Assembly: GCA_945643635.1 (NCBI GenBank)
Contig: CALZFC010000161.1
Span: 213,501 to 277,500 of the forward strand
DNA: 64,000 nucleotides
Source: Allodiplogaster sudhausi
Lineage: Eukaryota; Nematoda; Chromadorea; Rhabditida; Diplogasteridae
Direction of reading: 5' to 3'
Shown: piece after piece, positions 1 through 9,694 of the stretch
How positions within the stretch are numbered: the stretch's first letter is position 1
Layout of the letters: each line of letters starts with the position of its first letter
The notes under the pieces: model-generated
Told to the model about the DNA's origin: nothing
The model's database searches: none
Seen by the model: the letters and a program-made list of their open reading frames with translations, nothing else
Translations under genes and position numbers: made by a program

Positions 1-289
1 CCAGTTAAAAGACGAAGAATTCTCACAGTTCGGCTATAACGCCTATTCTTTTCTGGAGAATCAAAATTGACAAAAAAGAGAATGTACTTACACATGTATG
101 CACTTTCTCTATGCATATCTTCATCTAAATATAAATCCTGCCACGCATATATCCTTTATAAACAGAGTACATTTTACTTTGCCCTAATTTCATTTACACT
201 ACTACTTCAGATTGCAATATAAAAAAGGAAGAAAGAAAGGGACCAAGATCTATATTGTCAGGACTATAATGTTTTCTCTGTCTCTTGAC

Positions 290-330
<41 letters not shown>

Positions 331-904
331 AAGCCTCTCCTTATAGTTAGTTCTCTACTCAACAGATTCACATAATATGACGACTGGGAACATTGATACT
401 ACTAAGCTTCTCGGTATCCTTTTCACAGCTTAATTTCTCGGTTATTACATAACATTTCGCGAATCAGTTATGGGCTTGAAAAAGGCTTTCAATGTATGCC
501 TTTGTTTTATGGGGTTTTCACTGAAACAATATTGCATAAAAAACTGTTAATATGTCGGAGGGGGGCACCGACGTAGTCGTCTCAGGAGGATCAGTTCATT
601 TCGATCTCAAAGCATAGACTGCAGAGCGCGATGGCGATGAGCATCGTACCCGTACAAGTAGTCCTTCTACGAATTCAACATGCGTTGGCCGATCATGTAA
701 CGGCTATGACCGTAATGTTCGCCAGTGCTAAGTTCTTCAGGATGAAAAAGATGAATATAACAAATTTTGCGTGAATTTCGACAAGCCACATGTTAAATAA
801 AGATTTATTGCTAGAAAAGAGGTTTCGTTATTAGTAAACAGAGGAATAAATAATATTTATTTATTGTTTTGGGTCAAATGTGCATGTAAAGCATGCCGAC
901 GCCC
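1..904. other. gene-poor left edge with a CT microsatellite
   Basis: No exon with a supported frame and splice sites was found. A pure (CT)n tract lies at about 294-328. Between 550 and 760 the composition is richer and short frames are open on both strands, but none repeats elsewhere in the window or matches a family I know. Confidence 0.5.
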
Positions 905-1660
905 TTTCGCTTATAAGGAAGAAGAAGTGGGAGACCCACTTCTTTTGACTGTTGACTTAAAAAAGATGTTTGACTTGACCAACTCGAGTAGAAACACTGC
1001 TTTATTTCGACTGGCGGGAACAACACTTCTAAGAAGGAAAGGATGACTTGAAAATACGACTGCCTTGAATAAGAAGAGAAGTGAAATGTCAACCAGTATT
1101 TAACATCTAACTGAATGAAGAACTGAGAGAGATAACTATGGAAAGAAGGAAGAGAACGGAAGAAATCTACAATCTTCTTGAAGAAGATACAGAATCACCA
1201 CGAAGGCGCATGCTTGGGTCGCATTGATCCCTTGAAGAGCACACGGTTGCCACGTGATCAGCGTCTTCGGAAACGGAACCAGCCTGACAAACAACGAATA
1301 AGCTATGCGCAACCGTAAATATAAACTAGTAATCTGTATAGAAAGTTTACTCGCGGCAAGATACCAAGAGATTAATCTTTTTGTTGCGTTTCCCGAGCAC
1401 AAAAGTATCACAAGCTCGTATGCATTCAAAGATGATCATGAAGAAAATACATTCCTAAAATCAGGCCAAACGGTTCCGATACGTTTTTTGTTAGAGAAAC
1501 TTTCTTTTTATAGTAAAAAAAAACTGTGAAAACTAACAGTACTTTGCGAGTCCAATCGAGCTTGGCCGCGATGTTCAGCTTACTAGCTCGGGCCGACTAT
1601 GACTTCCTTCCTTGCAACCGGCAAGACTGGATGCGATTCTTTAAAATAAGAGCAATCTTA
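905..1660 (+). repeat. inverted duplicate of the 29725-30440 segment
   Basis: This segment matches 29725-30440 in opposite orientation over most of its length, with many substitutions and small indels. Conserved frames include a stretch reading MFSLLARADYDFLPCNRQDW at about 1571-1630. The counterpart at 29.7 kb differs by a few residues there. Indels between the copies shift the frame, so at least one copy is not a functional gene. Whether the ancestor was a gene or a mobile element cannot be decided from two copies. Confidence 0.55.
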
Positions 1661-1968
1661 GAAATCATTCAAGTTGAAAAATCATGGACTTTCTTTCGGC
1701 TTTTCCCCTTCCAAAGCTGCTTGCTTTTGCATTTTGTTCGGAAAACCAAACAGAAGCCCCACTCAAAAAATTCTTTCTAGAATGCAATAGAACGAGACAA
1801 AACTTTTCGTAACGTATTCCCAATTTACCAAAATTAAGCGGATATGTCGAATAAAAAAGTGCGACGAGATCCCCATCCGATGAATCGAGTGGTACTGGTA
1901 CGGATGTGTCCATCACCGATCACTTTTTCGCGCAGACGTCTTCGACTTTTTGGACCAATTTACTTCAG

Positions 1969-2076
1969 AAGACTACGGGAATCCAGTCAACCACCGACGG
2001 CACGATTTCGGAGTTCTTCAAAGGAGACTCAAAGTTGGTCATTCGGCCGGACGGGAACAGCAGACGGAACAAGTAG
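1969..2076 (+). pseudogene. duplicated terminal exon of receptor gene R1
   Basis: A TTACTTCAG acceptor at 1960-1968 is followed by a 36-codon open frame ending in TAG. It starts [17 protein letters not shown] and ends [10 protein letters not shown]. It is the same exon as 11500-11607 of gene R1 and is related to the end of copy R2 (40679-40834). No upstream exons of the receptor lie next to it, so on its own it is a stranded exon carried by the inverted duplication. The opposite strand is also open and hydrophobic (see rejected items). Confidence 0.6.
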
Positions 2077-2658
2077 AAGAAACCATTGAAAGCGAGTGAA
2101 ATTCCGGCAATTCCGACCACTGTATAAAGCCAACCATTGTTCTGCATATTCATGGACACAATGGCGAATTCTGAAAGTTTTTATGAGAGAGAATTCTTAG
2201 TACTTCTTGTGACTTATATACTTTTATTTTATCCCTCGATGGAAGTCAAAAGGACGCCCTTTATACTACTAAGAGGATACGGAAAATGGTCAGAATAAGC
2301 AAGCGGGGGAAAGGACAGAAGTATCTGTAATGAGAACGGTAGAGAGAAATTACAACTACCAACAAAATCTAAGAAAAGGTTTGGCTTGAGCAGAAATGCC
2401 CTTCTACCATATGTAAATGTACATTGCGGAAATAAAAATATACACATAATCATATGGATGGATATAGTACTTTCTAACTTCACTTTTCTTATGATATTTA
2501 TCAGAGATGTCAAGTGGGTCCCGGACTGCGAAGTCTATGGGCATCCCGTTGGTCTGTCATCGTCAGAGAATGATCAACTGATTTATTTAATGATGATATA
2601 CAGTTGAAACATTTTACTACTCGGTTAATAAGACATAACTATGTACATGTAAAGGCTA

Positions 2659-2786
2659 TATTCTAGTGTAGGCAGGCGTCCCATCGAATTATCGGCGTCC
2701 CATGGCGACTTTATTTTTCCCCTATTGAGGGACGCCTTTATTTTTCATGGGACGCTTATAATTCGATGGGACGCCTACACTAGAAT
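2659..2786. mobile_element. short foldback MITE in arm A
   Basis: The sequence begins ATTCTAGTGTAGGC and ends with the reverse complement, giving terminal inverted repeats of about 35 bases that themselves contain repeated GCGTCCCAT units. Size and symmetry fit a MITE-like or snapback element. No coding capacity. The copy in arm B (10791-10923) was carried by the segmental duplication rather than inserted independently. Confidence 0.65.
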
Positions 2787-2889
2787 AGAGTCCATGTAAA
2801 CACGTTTAAACCATATAACAAAAAAATTTGGGTAAAATTAAATCATTTCAACTCTCATTTTTGATAATTAGGGTTCATCCTATGGACCT

Positions 2890-3005
2890 TCGGGGGAAAT
2901 GGGCCAGGCCGGGCCCAAATTCATAAGACCCGGAAAAGTACGGGTACGGGAGGGGCGGGCTGAGAATTAGGGCCGTCCCAAAGTGTTAGGCCCGTTGGCA
3001 TCTCT
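2890..3005. mobile_element. truncated hAT terminus
   Basis: A GGGCCC-rich stretch ends with the reverse complement of TAGAGATGCCAACGGGCC, very like the CAGAGATGTCAACGGGCC start at 40526. The pattern resembles the GC-rich ends of the three bounded hAT elements in this window. The partner end and a target duplication are not visible here, so this is a solo or deleted end. The arm B copy is at 10575-10700. Confidence 0.5.
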
Positions 3006-3509
3006 AAACATTATTTGTTGTTCTTTCCTTTGACGAATTGAACGCACGAAATTAATATTTATTATTTTGAAATAATTTCGCTTATTTTCACTTTCAAATG
3101 TGACCTGATGAAGTGTGAAAAACCTTTTGATCATCAATAAAAGAGGTGGCAGGTTTTGGAGAAATTTGAGATAATATTAGTAGTCTCTCTCATGCTTTGC
3201 TTCTTTCTCTATCGAACTGAGCTCCAGATAATTGGCCTCTAATTGAGTATTGGGGGCACATGGGATCGAGATCAAACATCTCCAGCTTAGAAAGTTCATT
3301 GTCGATGTACTTCCCTTTCAGCACTCGGCTGCTCTCATAGACAGAGCCAACTTCTACAGATGCCACTTCTTCGTTGCATAGATCACGTCATCTGGTTATC
3401 GTGCGTCTAACAACGTTGGGTCAGCCATCCTCTCCTGCTTTCTTGAACATGACAAGTTTTCCTTTGAGATTTTAGCTAGTTTAACTTATTTTATAACGTA
3501 AAAATGTAA

Positions 3510-3960
3510 ATGTGTAAAAATGTAAAATGTAGAAATGTGACAGAGATGACCCAACCCCTGTCCAGACTCGAGCAGGTGAATAATGCGAAGCAGGAGAAGT
3601 TGAAGCCGTCCGAAGAGTCGAAGGAAGATTCAGAGGAAGCAACGGAGAAGAACGGAGAAAAGGAGGGAACTCACCAGGTGAGGAGTCTGATATTTATACG
3701 TGGAAACTGAACACCAGCAGAAATAAAAAGTCGAGAGAGAAGGAAGAAGAAGAAAGATTACAAAAACTGGTGGAGAAAAGAGTGGAAAAGTTGTTGAGAG
3801 AGAAGTAAGAAATGGAAGAAAAAGAAGCAATAAGGTTATCATTGCAGCAAGCAAACGCGCAAGAGGCGGGGCAGACGAGAAGAAGGGACAAAGGGGAAAG
3901 GCAAGGAAGACTCCGCGACTTGCTCCGAGTGGACTGTCAGTCCGATTTTGCAGAGGGGTT
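3510..3960 (+). CDS. Lys/Glu-rich coiled-coil protein fragment with UIM-like motif
   Basis: Frames here encode a strongly charged helical protein. The first block (from ATG 3546 to 3677) reads MTQPLSRLEQVNNAKQEK at its start and ends at a CAG|GTGAGG donor. A second block (about 3722-3804) has heptad-like EEERLQKLVEKRVEKLL and ends at a GTAAGA donor. A third block contains MEEKEAIRLSLQQANAQEA, which fits the ubiquitin-interacting motif pattern (acidic run, Ala-Ile-x-x-Ser). Arm B (9672-10067, minus) carries the first and third blocks but lacks the second. I could not join all three blocks in one consistent splice phase, so the gene model is open and the locus may be a pseudogene. The parent gene is not recognised. 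Confidence 0.4.
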
Positions 3961-4257
3961 GGGAGAGAGAGAGTGGGAAGGAGTAGGAGTATATCATGTC
4001 CCCATATGTTCATTCCTTATTTTATGCACTCTTTAATAGTGCTTATAGTGGTGCTAACAATAAGACTACGATTTGATTCTTCTTATTATTTTACGGATGC
4101 AAATCATCATATAACCTTACGTGTTCTTTATGGTAATGCTTTAGCATCCCTGGCTTTCTCTGGCCAGCTTATTCCTTCCTTGCCTTGTGAGCTCCGAGTG
4201 AGCGATTTCTTCAGTTTGTGTTTCCGTTTGACCACGCTTTGGTGCTAATAAAGCTGG

Positions 4258-4503
4258 TCCTTTGAACCTTTGACTAAGGGAAGCTGCTACGCAGTCGTGA
4301 ACGTCCAAGGACAGAAGAGCCAGGCCGCAAGCCACTCTACGAGCAACCACGCGGAAGTAGATGCCGTTATCGAGCAATGCTGCCGACTCGCTCGCGATTA
4401 CGATGCAAGCGACATCGCCGTCATCGCCCTGTACAAGAAGCAGGCGCACCCGGTCATCACGAGGCTCCGTGCAACCGATTGGGCTGAGAATCAGCGTCCA
4501 TAA
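4258..4503 (+). pseudogene. superfamily 1 (UPF1-like) helicase C-terminal fragment
   Basis: About 80 codons resemble the C-terminal RecA-like domain of SF1 UPF1/NFX1-type helicases. The frame shows a conserved Val-x-Gly strand, SNHAEVDAVIEQC (the family's Asn-x-x-Glu-Ala/Val helix) and DIAVIALYKKQ, which matches the Ile-x-Val-x-x-x-Tyr-x-x-Gln motif near the last helicase motifs. It stops at TAA 4501-4503 with no Walker motifs nearby, so it is a fragment. A related, internally deleted and frameshifted copy lies inverted at 21045-21310. A dispersed gene relic or piece of a mobile element is likely; it is not the Pif1-like helicase of Helitrons. Confidence 0.45.
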
Positions 4504-4910
4504 ACTTATTAATTCTTGTTTTTATACCTGGTGTTAGCTTTTGGCCTTCTTGCTCTCACTCTTCTTCCATGTGATGTCTCAGGCAAAAAAAGTTTTAGGT
4601 AAAAACTTGTGTGCCGATGTGCCGGGGTTCTCCCAGATGCCACAAGTAATAAATGTACAAGTTTATCGGAAACACACACAAATTATCGGAAGTTCAGTGG
4701 AAATGTAAGGGAAGAATCAGGTATATATATCCACATTTATAGCAGAACTTTGTGTCCCTGCATTCTCCTCCGTGTTCATTTAAGCAGATGAGGCAGATAT
4801 TCATAGATACCGCTGAGAGAGAGAGAAAGAAAGAGAGAAAAAGAGAAGAATGAAAGGGAGAAAGAAAACAGAAAGAGATAGAGAAGCAAAGGAGATTCTT
4901 TGTATACATC

Positions 4911-5235
4911 TCTTTCTTTTCTCTCTCGCTTCTGTCCCTTTGTCTCTTTTTCTTCTATCTTTCTTCAATCTTTCTCCTTCTCACTCTCAAAATTAGCCTC
5001 ACTAATGAACTGCATAAGATGAAGTGAGAGGGCTTGAAAGGCCAGCCATGTGGCAGCCAACAGAGCATCAGTTAGAGCGACAGCAAAGGCATTTCAGTTT
5101 TCGTCCTTCGTTCTGCCCGCCTGCTCGCTTAGACCGAGCCGTCCGGATCCTTCTCGCTGCATATTCCACGTCAGCAAGGAATCTCAACTCCGATCTGGTT
5201 AGCCCCACTTTCTCTTCGTTGATAGACTGCAATTG
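4911..5235 (+). repeat. CT-headed dispersed repeat, copy 1
   Basis: A CT-rich tract is followed by a conserved block beginning near TTAGCCTCACTAATGAACTGC. It continues through CTGCTCGCTTAGACCGAGCC to a CACTTTCTCTTCGTTGATAG end. Related blocks occur at 30715-31040, 33780-34130, 47215-47395, 55700-56035 and 61900-62060. No coding frame is shared between copies and no tRNA-like promoter is clear. Confidence 0.6.
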
Positions 5236-5950
5236 AAAAAATAGGGCACTTGAATTTGTAAGAAGTTTTTAATCCTACGTTTTGAAATAGATTTCGATAA
5301 TGATTGCTTGCTTTCACGAGTGAGTTGTCTTCTTCCTCTTCATCGGCATTATCTAAAAGGTTCGCTGATTGTATTTATGCTTTTCAATATATATTAATAT
5401 TTTCTCGTTAATTAATTGATTCCATAACCTTGAAGTTGTAAGAAGATTAAAAAAAAAATTAACTTTCTAACCATAAGTTGATTTCCATACTCATGGTCTG
5501 CTTTCAAGAGTGAAGTGTCTTCTCTTCATCCGCGTCAAACAACAAGTTGGCGACATTCTCTAAAAGTTCTTGTTTATGTTTTCTTTACTTCTCTTTAAGC
5601 AAATTATTTCTATATTTTATTTCAAGAGCCAAACTAAAGCGTGTTCAGTGATTTTTCTCCCATCTATATCTCTACTTTTTTTTATTTCTCGTATCCATAT
5701 AAGCGTCATTTTCTACAACTACCGCAACATCAATTTTCTCTTGCAGATTACTGTACTCCACCGTATCTGCAATGTAATTTGATGGCGAATCGTGAACGTT
5801 CAGCAGTGGCAAGACAGACATGAGAAGGAGCGGCTTCCGAGCAGTTGTTTCTTCTGCCTTCTCACCGAGACCAATTCCACGAGAAAAGAGACTCAGTCTC
5901 AGTCCGTACCTCGTTCTTCCCCTCTCCCATCGAATTCCCGGTCAACATAC
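5236..5950. other. AT-rich stretch with a diverged tandem duplication
   Basis: Two related units of roughly 200 bases (around 5290-5400 and 5480-5580) share the phrase CTTTCA-GAGTGA and a downstream CTCTAAAAG. A reverse-complement relative sits at 33020-33450. No gene is supported. Confidence 0.4.
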
Positions 5951-6046
5951 CTTGTATCGAGGCGTCTTCATCGAGTTAAACGTGTTGAAACACATTTTAC
6001 TTGTCAACATGTTCTTCAACTCCCACAGCAACGCTCCTGCTTCCAT
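5951..6046 (-). CDS. isolated exon with a good splice donor, unknown protein
   Basis: On the minus strand an ATG at 6046-6044 opens a frame reading MEAGALLWELKNMLTSKMCF and then a basic stretch ending PRYK. It stops exactly at an AAG|GTATGT donor (exon end 5951). The frame is open upstream of the ATG as well, so this may be an internal exon. No convincing partner exon was found downstream, and the family is not recognised. Confidence 0.3.
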
Positions 6047-6381
6047 GTCTCTTTCATTGTAAAATTTGACCCAAAGGCAGTTTCTAACTAATAAACTATT
6101 GTAACATATTGATGTTTTCGTTACATGGAACTGCATTAAACACCTTTAGTGGTGGATACTCAAGGAACAGAAAAAGAGCCGGAGAAGTAAATTTGAGGGT
6201 CTCCGTTGTCGCAAACCCACAACGAGAGAGAAAGAGAGAGAGACAGAGATAGAGAGAGAGACAGAGAAAGAGATAAAGAACGAGTGTGATAGAGACACTT
6301 TTTGATTTACTGCAAAACAAACCATACTCCATGCATGTGCGATAAGTGCAAAATGAGGTGCCAGGCAAGTGCTATCACAAT

Positions 6382-8319
6382 CAGAGGTGCACGCGGGCCC
6401 AAATTTTTTGGGCCGGCCCGGCCCGGCCCGCCGTTTTAGGGCCCTGGAATTTTGGGGCCGGCCGGCCCGGGCCGGCCCGCTCCAGCCCGCTCCGGCCCGA
6501 TTTTTTTACATGTCAGATTCCTCCTACTTCTAATTCTTCCTTTTATTAGCATCATTTATTACTGCCAGAAACAATAATAAAAAATTCCTATTCCACTGCT
6601 TTACAAGCAATTTGCAACACAAATAATAACCAGGATGTAATGATCAAAAGAGATTAGATTGATTAGTCGATGTTGCTACAGATTCATGAGAGAACGGATA
6701 ATTAGAGAGTTGAAGACGGATTCCGGGGAAATACTTTCACGTTTCTCATGGATGAGGTTACGGAGGTCAGAGAATGAGCGTTCTGCAACAGCAGTTGACG
6801 CAGGAATGGCATACAACTGAAGTACAAGTCGTGAGAGTTATGGGAAATCAGACGCACGAGCTTGCCATGCCACAAGGGGATCATCATGTTCTTGCCCAGC
6901 AGAGTCAATGAATGTGAAATGTGAGTTCAGGTAGGTATCAATTTTGGAAAGGGAATCATTTTCAGAATCAGAATCATCATCGTAAGCGGTTCGGGGACGC
7001 TTCGAAGCATTTGGCTGGGACGAGTGAGAAAGAACATTGGAGGAATTTCTTAGGAGGTCTTTCAAATCGCGAACAACTTTCTTCCGCTCATCGTCAGTGG
7101 CGAGGAGACGAAGCTTCCTTCGTTTCGGGTGAAGGAGCGTGGCCATCCGGTGGAATTTCGTAATGATTCCATCATCCTCCTTCCTCAGCATGTACTTGTA
7201 TGCGCTTCTACCAAGGGCGCAGAGGAGGTCAGAATCGGAAGTGGTGACGAGGGTGTGGAATCGTTCTCGTAGTTCGTGCCACTTCGGCCACACCTCACAC
7301 AGTAATGCTGCGTCCCTCTAAATAAGGCTTACTTATACAATTTCAAAATAAATGGGAATTTCAAACCTGAAAAAATTCGATGTATTCTTCGAACTGCTCC
7401 AAGATGCATAGCACATCGTCGAATTCGGTGCGCTTCATGTAGAGGTAGTCCAGAGCACGCTTGACATCCTGATAATATACTGCTAACTATTCATGTCAAT
7501 GCAGAAATACAAACAAAAAATACAACCTCGGGCAACTTGTGGCGATCTCTGTGACCGAAGAGTTCAGCGGCGCATTCTTCGGCGCATTCTATAAATGTGG
7601 ATATTACAAGATGACATCGATTACAAGACAGGAACTGAGTGTTGAAGGCGGAGTGCTCGTTCCCTTCTGGGCTGAAGAACAGTTGTTTGATGGGGTCGTT
7701 TGCATCCGCCTTCTTCCGGTTACGGAAGTACGAGTACGCCTTTTCAAACTTCTGCTCGACCTGAGCACGGACTGCAGCTTGTAGCTGCTCCTTCGTGTAC
7801 GCTTTGTTCCAGAAATCCTTGCCTGAAGTTATGATATTTCATAATATTACGAACTTTAAAAAAGCGAAATCGTTAAGCAATTGTCAGAGCATCTCACCAA
7901 ACACTTTTGCAGAATCGTTTTGTCCGCTTCACATATCGAATTCAAGTCGTATTCAGCGCCACTGATGTCACGCATCTCGCTGTTCTACAGCAATTAGCCT
8001 GTAAACAGATTCATAAAAAAAATTCCAGCAACAAACGGGGCATACAAATGCCAGCAGCAAATGCGAACATCAATGGAAGTTATTTCATTCCGAAGTGGAA
8101 TTGAGTCGTTTAATTACTACTGATCTGCTATATTTTGAATGGTCAATTTGAGCAATAAGAGTTCGGTCGGTCATGAGCATGATCGAATGCATATTTTCGA
8201 AAATCGGGCCCAAGCGGGCTCAGGGCCGGGCCTAAGGTTGGGCCCGGCCCGGCCCGGCCCTACAGGGAGGGCCCTAGCTTGGGCCCGGCCCTGCCCGGCC
8301 CGGGCCGCGTGCAGCTCTG
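6382..8319. mobile_element. hAT DNA transposon 1, complete ends, decayed
   Basis: The element starts CAGAGGTGCACGCGG and ends with the reverse complement of CAGAGCTGCACGCGG. It is flanked by an 8-base target duplication with one mismatch (ATCACAAT at 6374-6381, GTCACAAT at 8320-8327). Both ends carry about 100 bases of interrupted GGGCCC/GGCCCGG palindromes. Inside, on the minus strand, is a transposase gene with an in-frame stop. The 8-base duplication, CAG-type termini and the transposase C-terminus together identify the hAT superfamily. Confidence 0.85.
6676..7822 (-). pseudogene. hAT transposase, inactivated
   Basis: Three exons are visible: 7527-7822 (KDFWNKAYTKEQLQAAVRAQ at its start), 7367-7468 and 6676-7317, all with GT-AG borders. 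The last exon contains FHRMATLLHPKRRKLRLLA, the hAT Ala-Thr-x-Leu-x-Pro block near the catalytic core. It then has the C-terminal dimerisation block with IPASTAVAERSFSDL. The frame is broken by a TAA at 6838-6840 just before this block; reading resumes in the same frame and ends at TAG 6676-6678. The 5' end and any BED zinc finger could not be placed in phase. One clear nonsense mutation plus a poor 5' end make this a non-functional transposase. Confidence 0.8.
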
Positions 8320-9312
8320 GTCACAATCAAACTCAGAATTCGATGTACATAAATTTCTAATTATAAATCGAAAAATCTAAAACAAGAGACAAACTTTATA
8401 AGCCCCGCCCACTTTCTTTGCTGTACCTGCCCAACCCATTGCTTATTTCCATTGAAGCTGGACAAATGTTTATGCAAAACTCTTTCACTCAGCATTTGCC
8501 AAATTGTACTAAAAAAAACTCTTTATTTCATATACGATTATCACGCATACTATTTTCTTATATGCTCTTTACTATGGTTCATTTCTAGACTATCAAAAAG
8601 TAGAAAATAATCAATTAAAATGCGAGATCACTGGGAGTGGGGCCGTCTCAGTCAATGTCACAATATGGTTCCCGAGCACCTCATTCTGGCGCTCTGAAGT
8701 TGTAGAGAGTGCGCCAGTGAGCAAGCTCGTTTCAACCGGTTAGAAGAAGAGCAGCCTCAAATGTGTGGGAATCAGTAGATTCTAAGAGTTGTCAATGAAG
8801 CTGATCTACGATAGAGGCCCGAAGTCGACGAGTAAAAAGCCGCGCACTTCCACCTGCCATTTTTGATGCATTGCATAAAATGCACCTGCTACTTTAAAAA
8901 TGAGCCCTTATTATATTCCTTGAAAAAATGGGAAAAAGATTGAATTAGATGTTAATTTCTTTTAATCTGCTTGTCTCGAAGTGAGCGTAAAGATAAGAGG
9001 CGAAAAGAAAAGGAAAATAAATAAAGGTGACAGTAACCGTCTATTTGGAGAGTAGAGGGGCCATGCTGCGCAAGAAGTCTTTTATGAATTCAGCGTTGTG
9101 TGGATTCACGGGAGGCACCCTGACGACATTGATGTCCTCTGATTTCGTTCTGGCTGTCGATTGCGGTCCGCTCCGCGCCCTGGTGCCTTTGAATTCTGTG
9201 ATAAGAAAGCACCAACTTTAACAGCGGTTTCGAAAAACAGTAAACTCCGAACTAACGCAAGTCCTCGTGTGACTTGCCCATTGAGAATCCCTGACGACGC
9301 AAGAAATCGCAA
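8320..9312. other. no supported gene
   Basis: Beyond the hAT end the DNA is AT-rich to about 8650. The 8650-8880 part is of mixed composition with no conserved frame. From 9027 to 9312 several short frames are open on both strands, but splice sites and a family match are lacking. Confidence 0.4.
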
Positions 9313-9390
9313 ATGGACTCCTCTTCAACAACATCCACTGCTTCGACTTCTCAGTTGCACGCCTGGAATCTTTCCAACAAATAATGAAAG
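9313..9390 (+). other. short conserved N-terminus-like frame, also at 31388-31330
   Basis: An ATG at 9313 starts MDSSSTTSTASTSQLHAWN. A copy on the minus strand at 31388-31330 starts MDSSSATSTASTYRLHAWN. The Ser/Thr-rich start followed by a Trp resembles the beginning of many hAT transposases, and a hAT exon relic follows directly at 9417. It could be an orphaned first exon of a hAT transposase; this is inference. Confidence 0.3.
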
Positions 9391-9416
9391 ACGATGTAAA
9401 GCCGAACAGCCGAACA

Positions 9417-9693
9417 GCTAGCAGTATATTATCAGGATGTCAAGCGTGCTCTAGACTCCCTCTACATGAAGCGCACCGAATTCGACGATGTGTTATGCAT
9501 CTTGGAGCAGTTCGAAGAACTCATCGAATTTTTTCAGGTTTGAAATTCCCATTTATTTTGAAATTGTATAAGTAAGCCTTATTTAGAGGGACGCAGCATT
9601 GCTGTGTGAGGTGTGGCCGAAGTGGCACGAACTACGAGAACGATTCCACACCCTCGTCACCACTTCCGATTCTAACCTCCTCTGCGCCCTTGG
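9417..9693 (+). pseudogene. hAT transposase exon relic, inverted copy of 7210-7487
   Basis: This piece repeats, in opposite orientation, the second exon, the intron and the start of the last exon of the transposase in element 1. The shared features are a TTATCAG acceptor, EFDDVLCILEQFEE and VWPKWHELRERFHTLVTTSD. It ends abruptly where arm B of the large inverted duplication begins. The truncation falls at a (CT)n tract, so the duplication breakpoint probably lies there. Confidence 0.75.
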
Positions 9694-9694
9694 T

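Larger units (their letters stand above)
1954..3973 (+). repeat. arm A of a large inverted duplication
   Basis: Bases 1954-3973 are repeated in reverse complement at 9695-11622 with high identity. Arm B lacks about 105 bases present in arm A near 3700-3806 and has small indels elsewhere. The outer boundary lies inside what is the last intron of receptor gene R1, just upstream of the acceptor, so the arm carries the last R1 exon and sequence downstream of it. The inner boundary ends in a (GA)n tract. The 5.7-kb spacer contains a hAT element and other repeats. Confidence 0.85.

Noticed and set aside
4258..4503. Helitron helicase
   Set aside because: The motifs are UPF1-like SF1, not Pif1-like, and no Rep motif or Helitron end hairpin is nearby.
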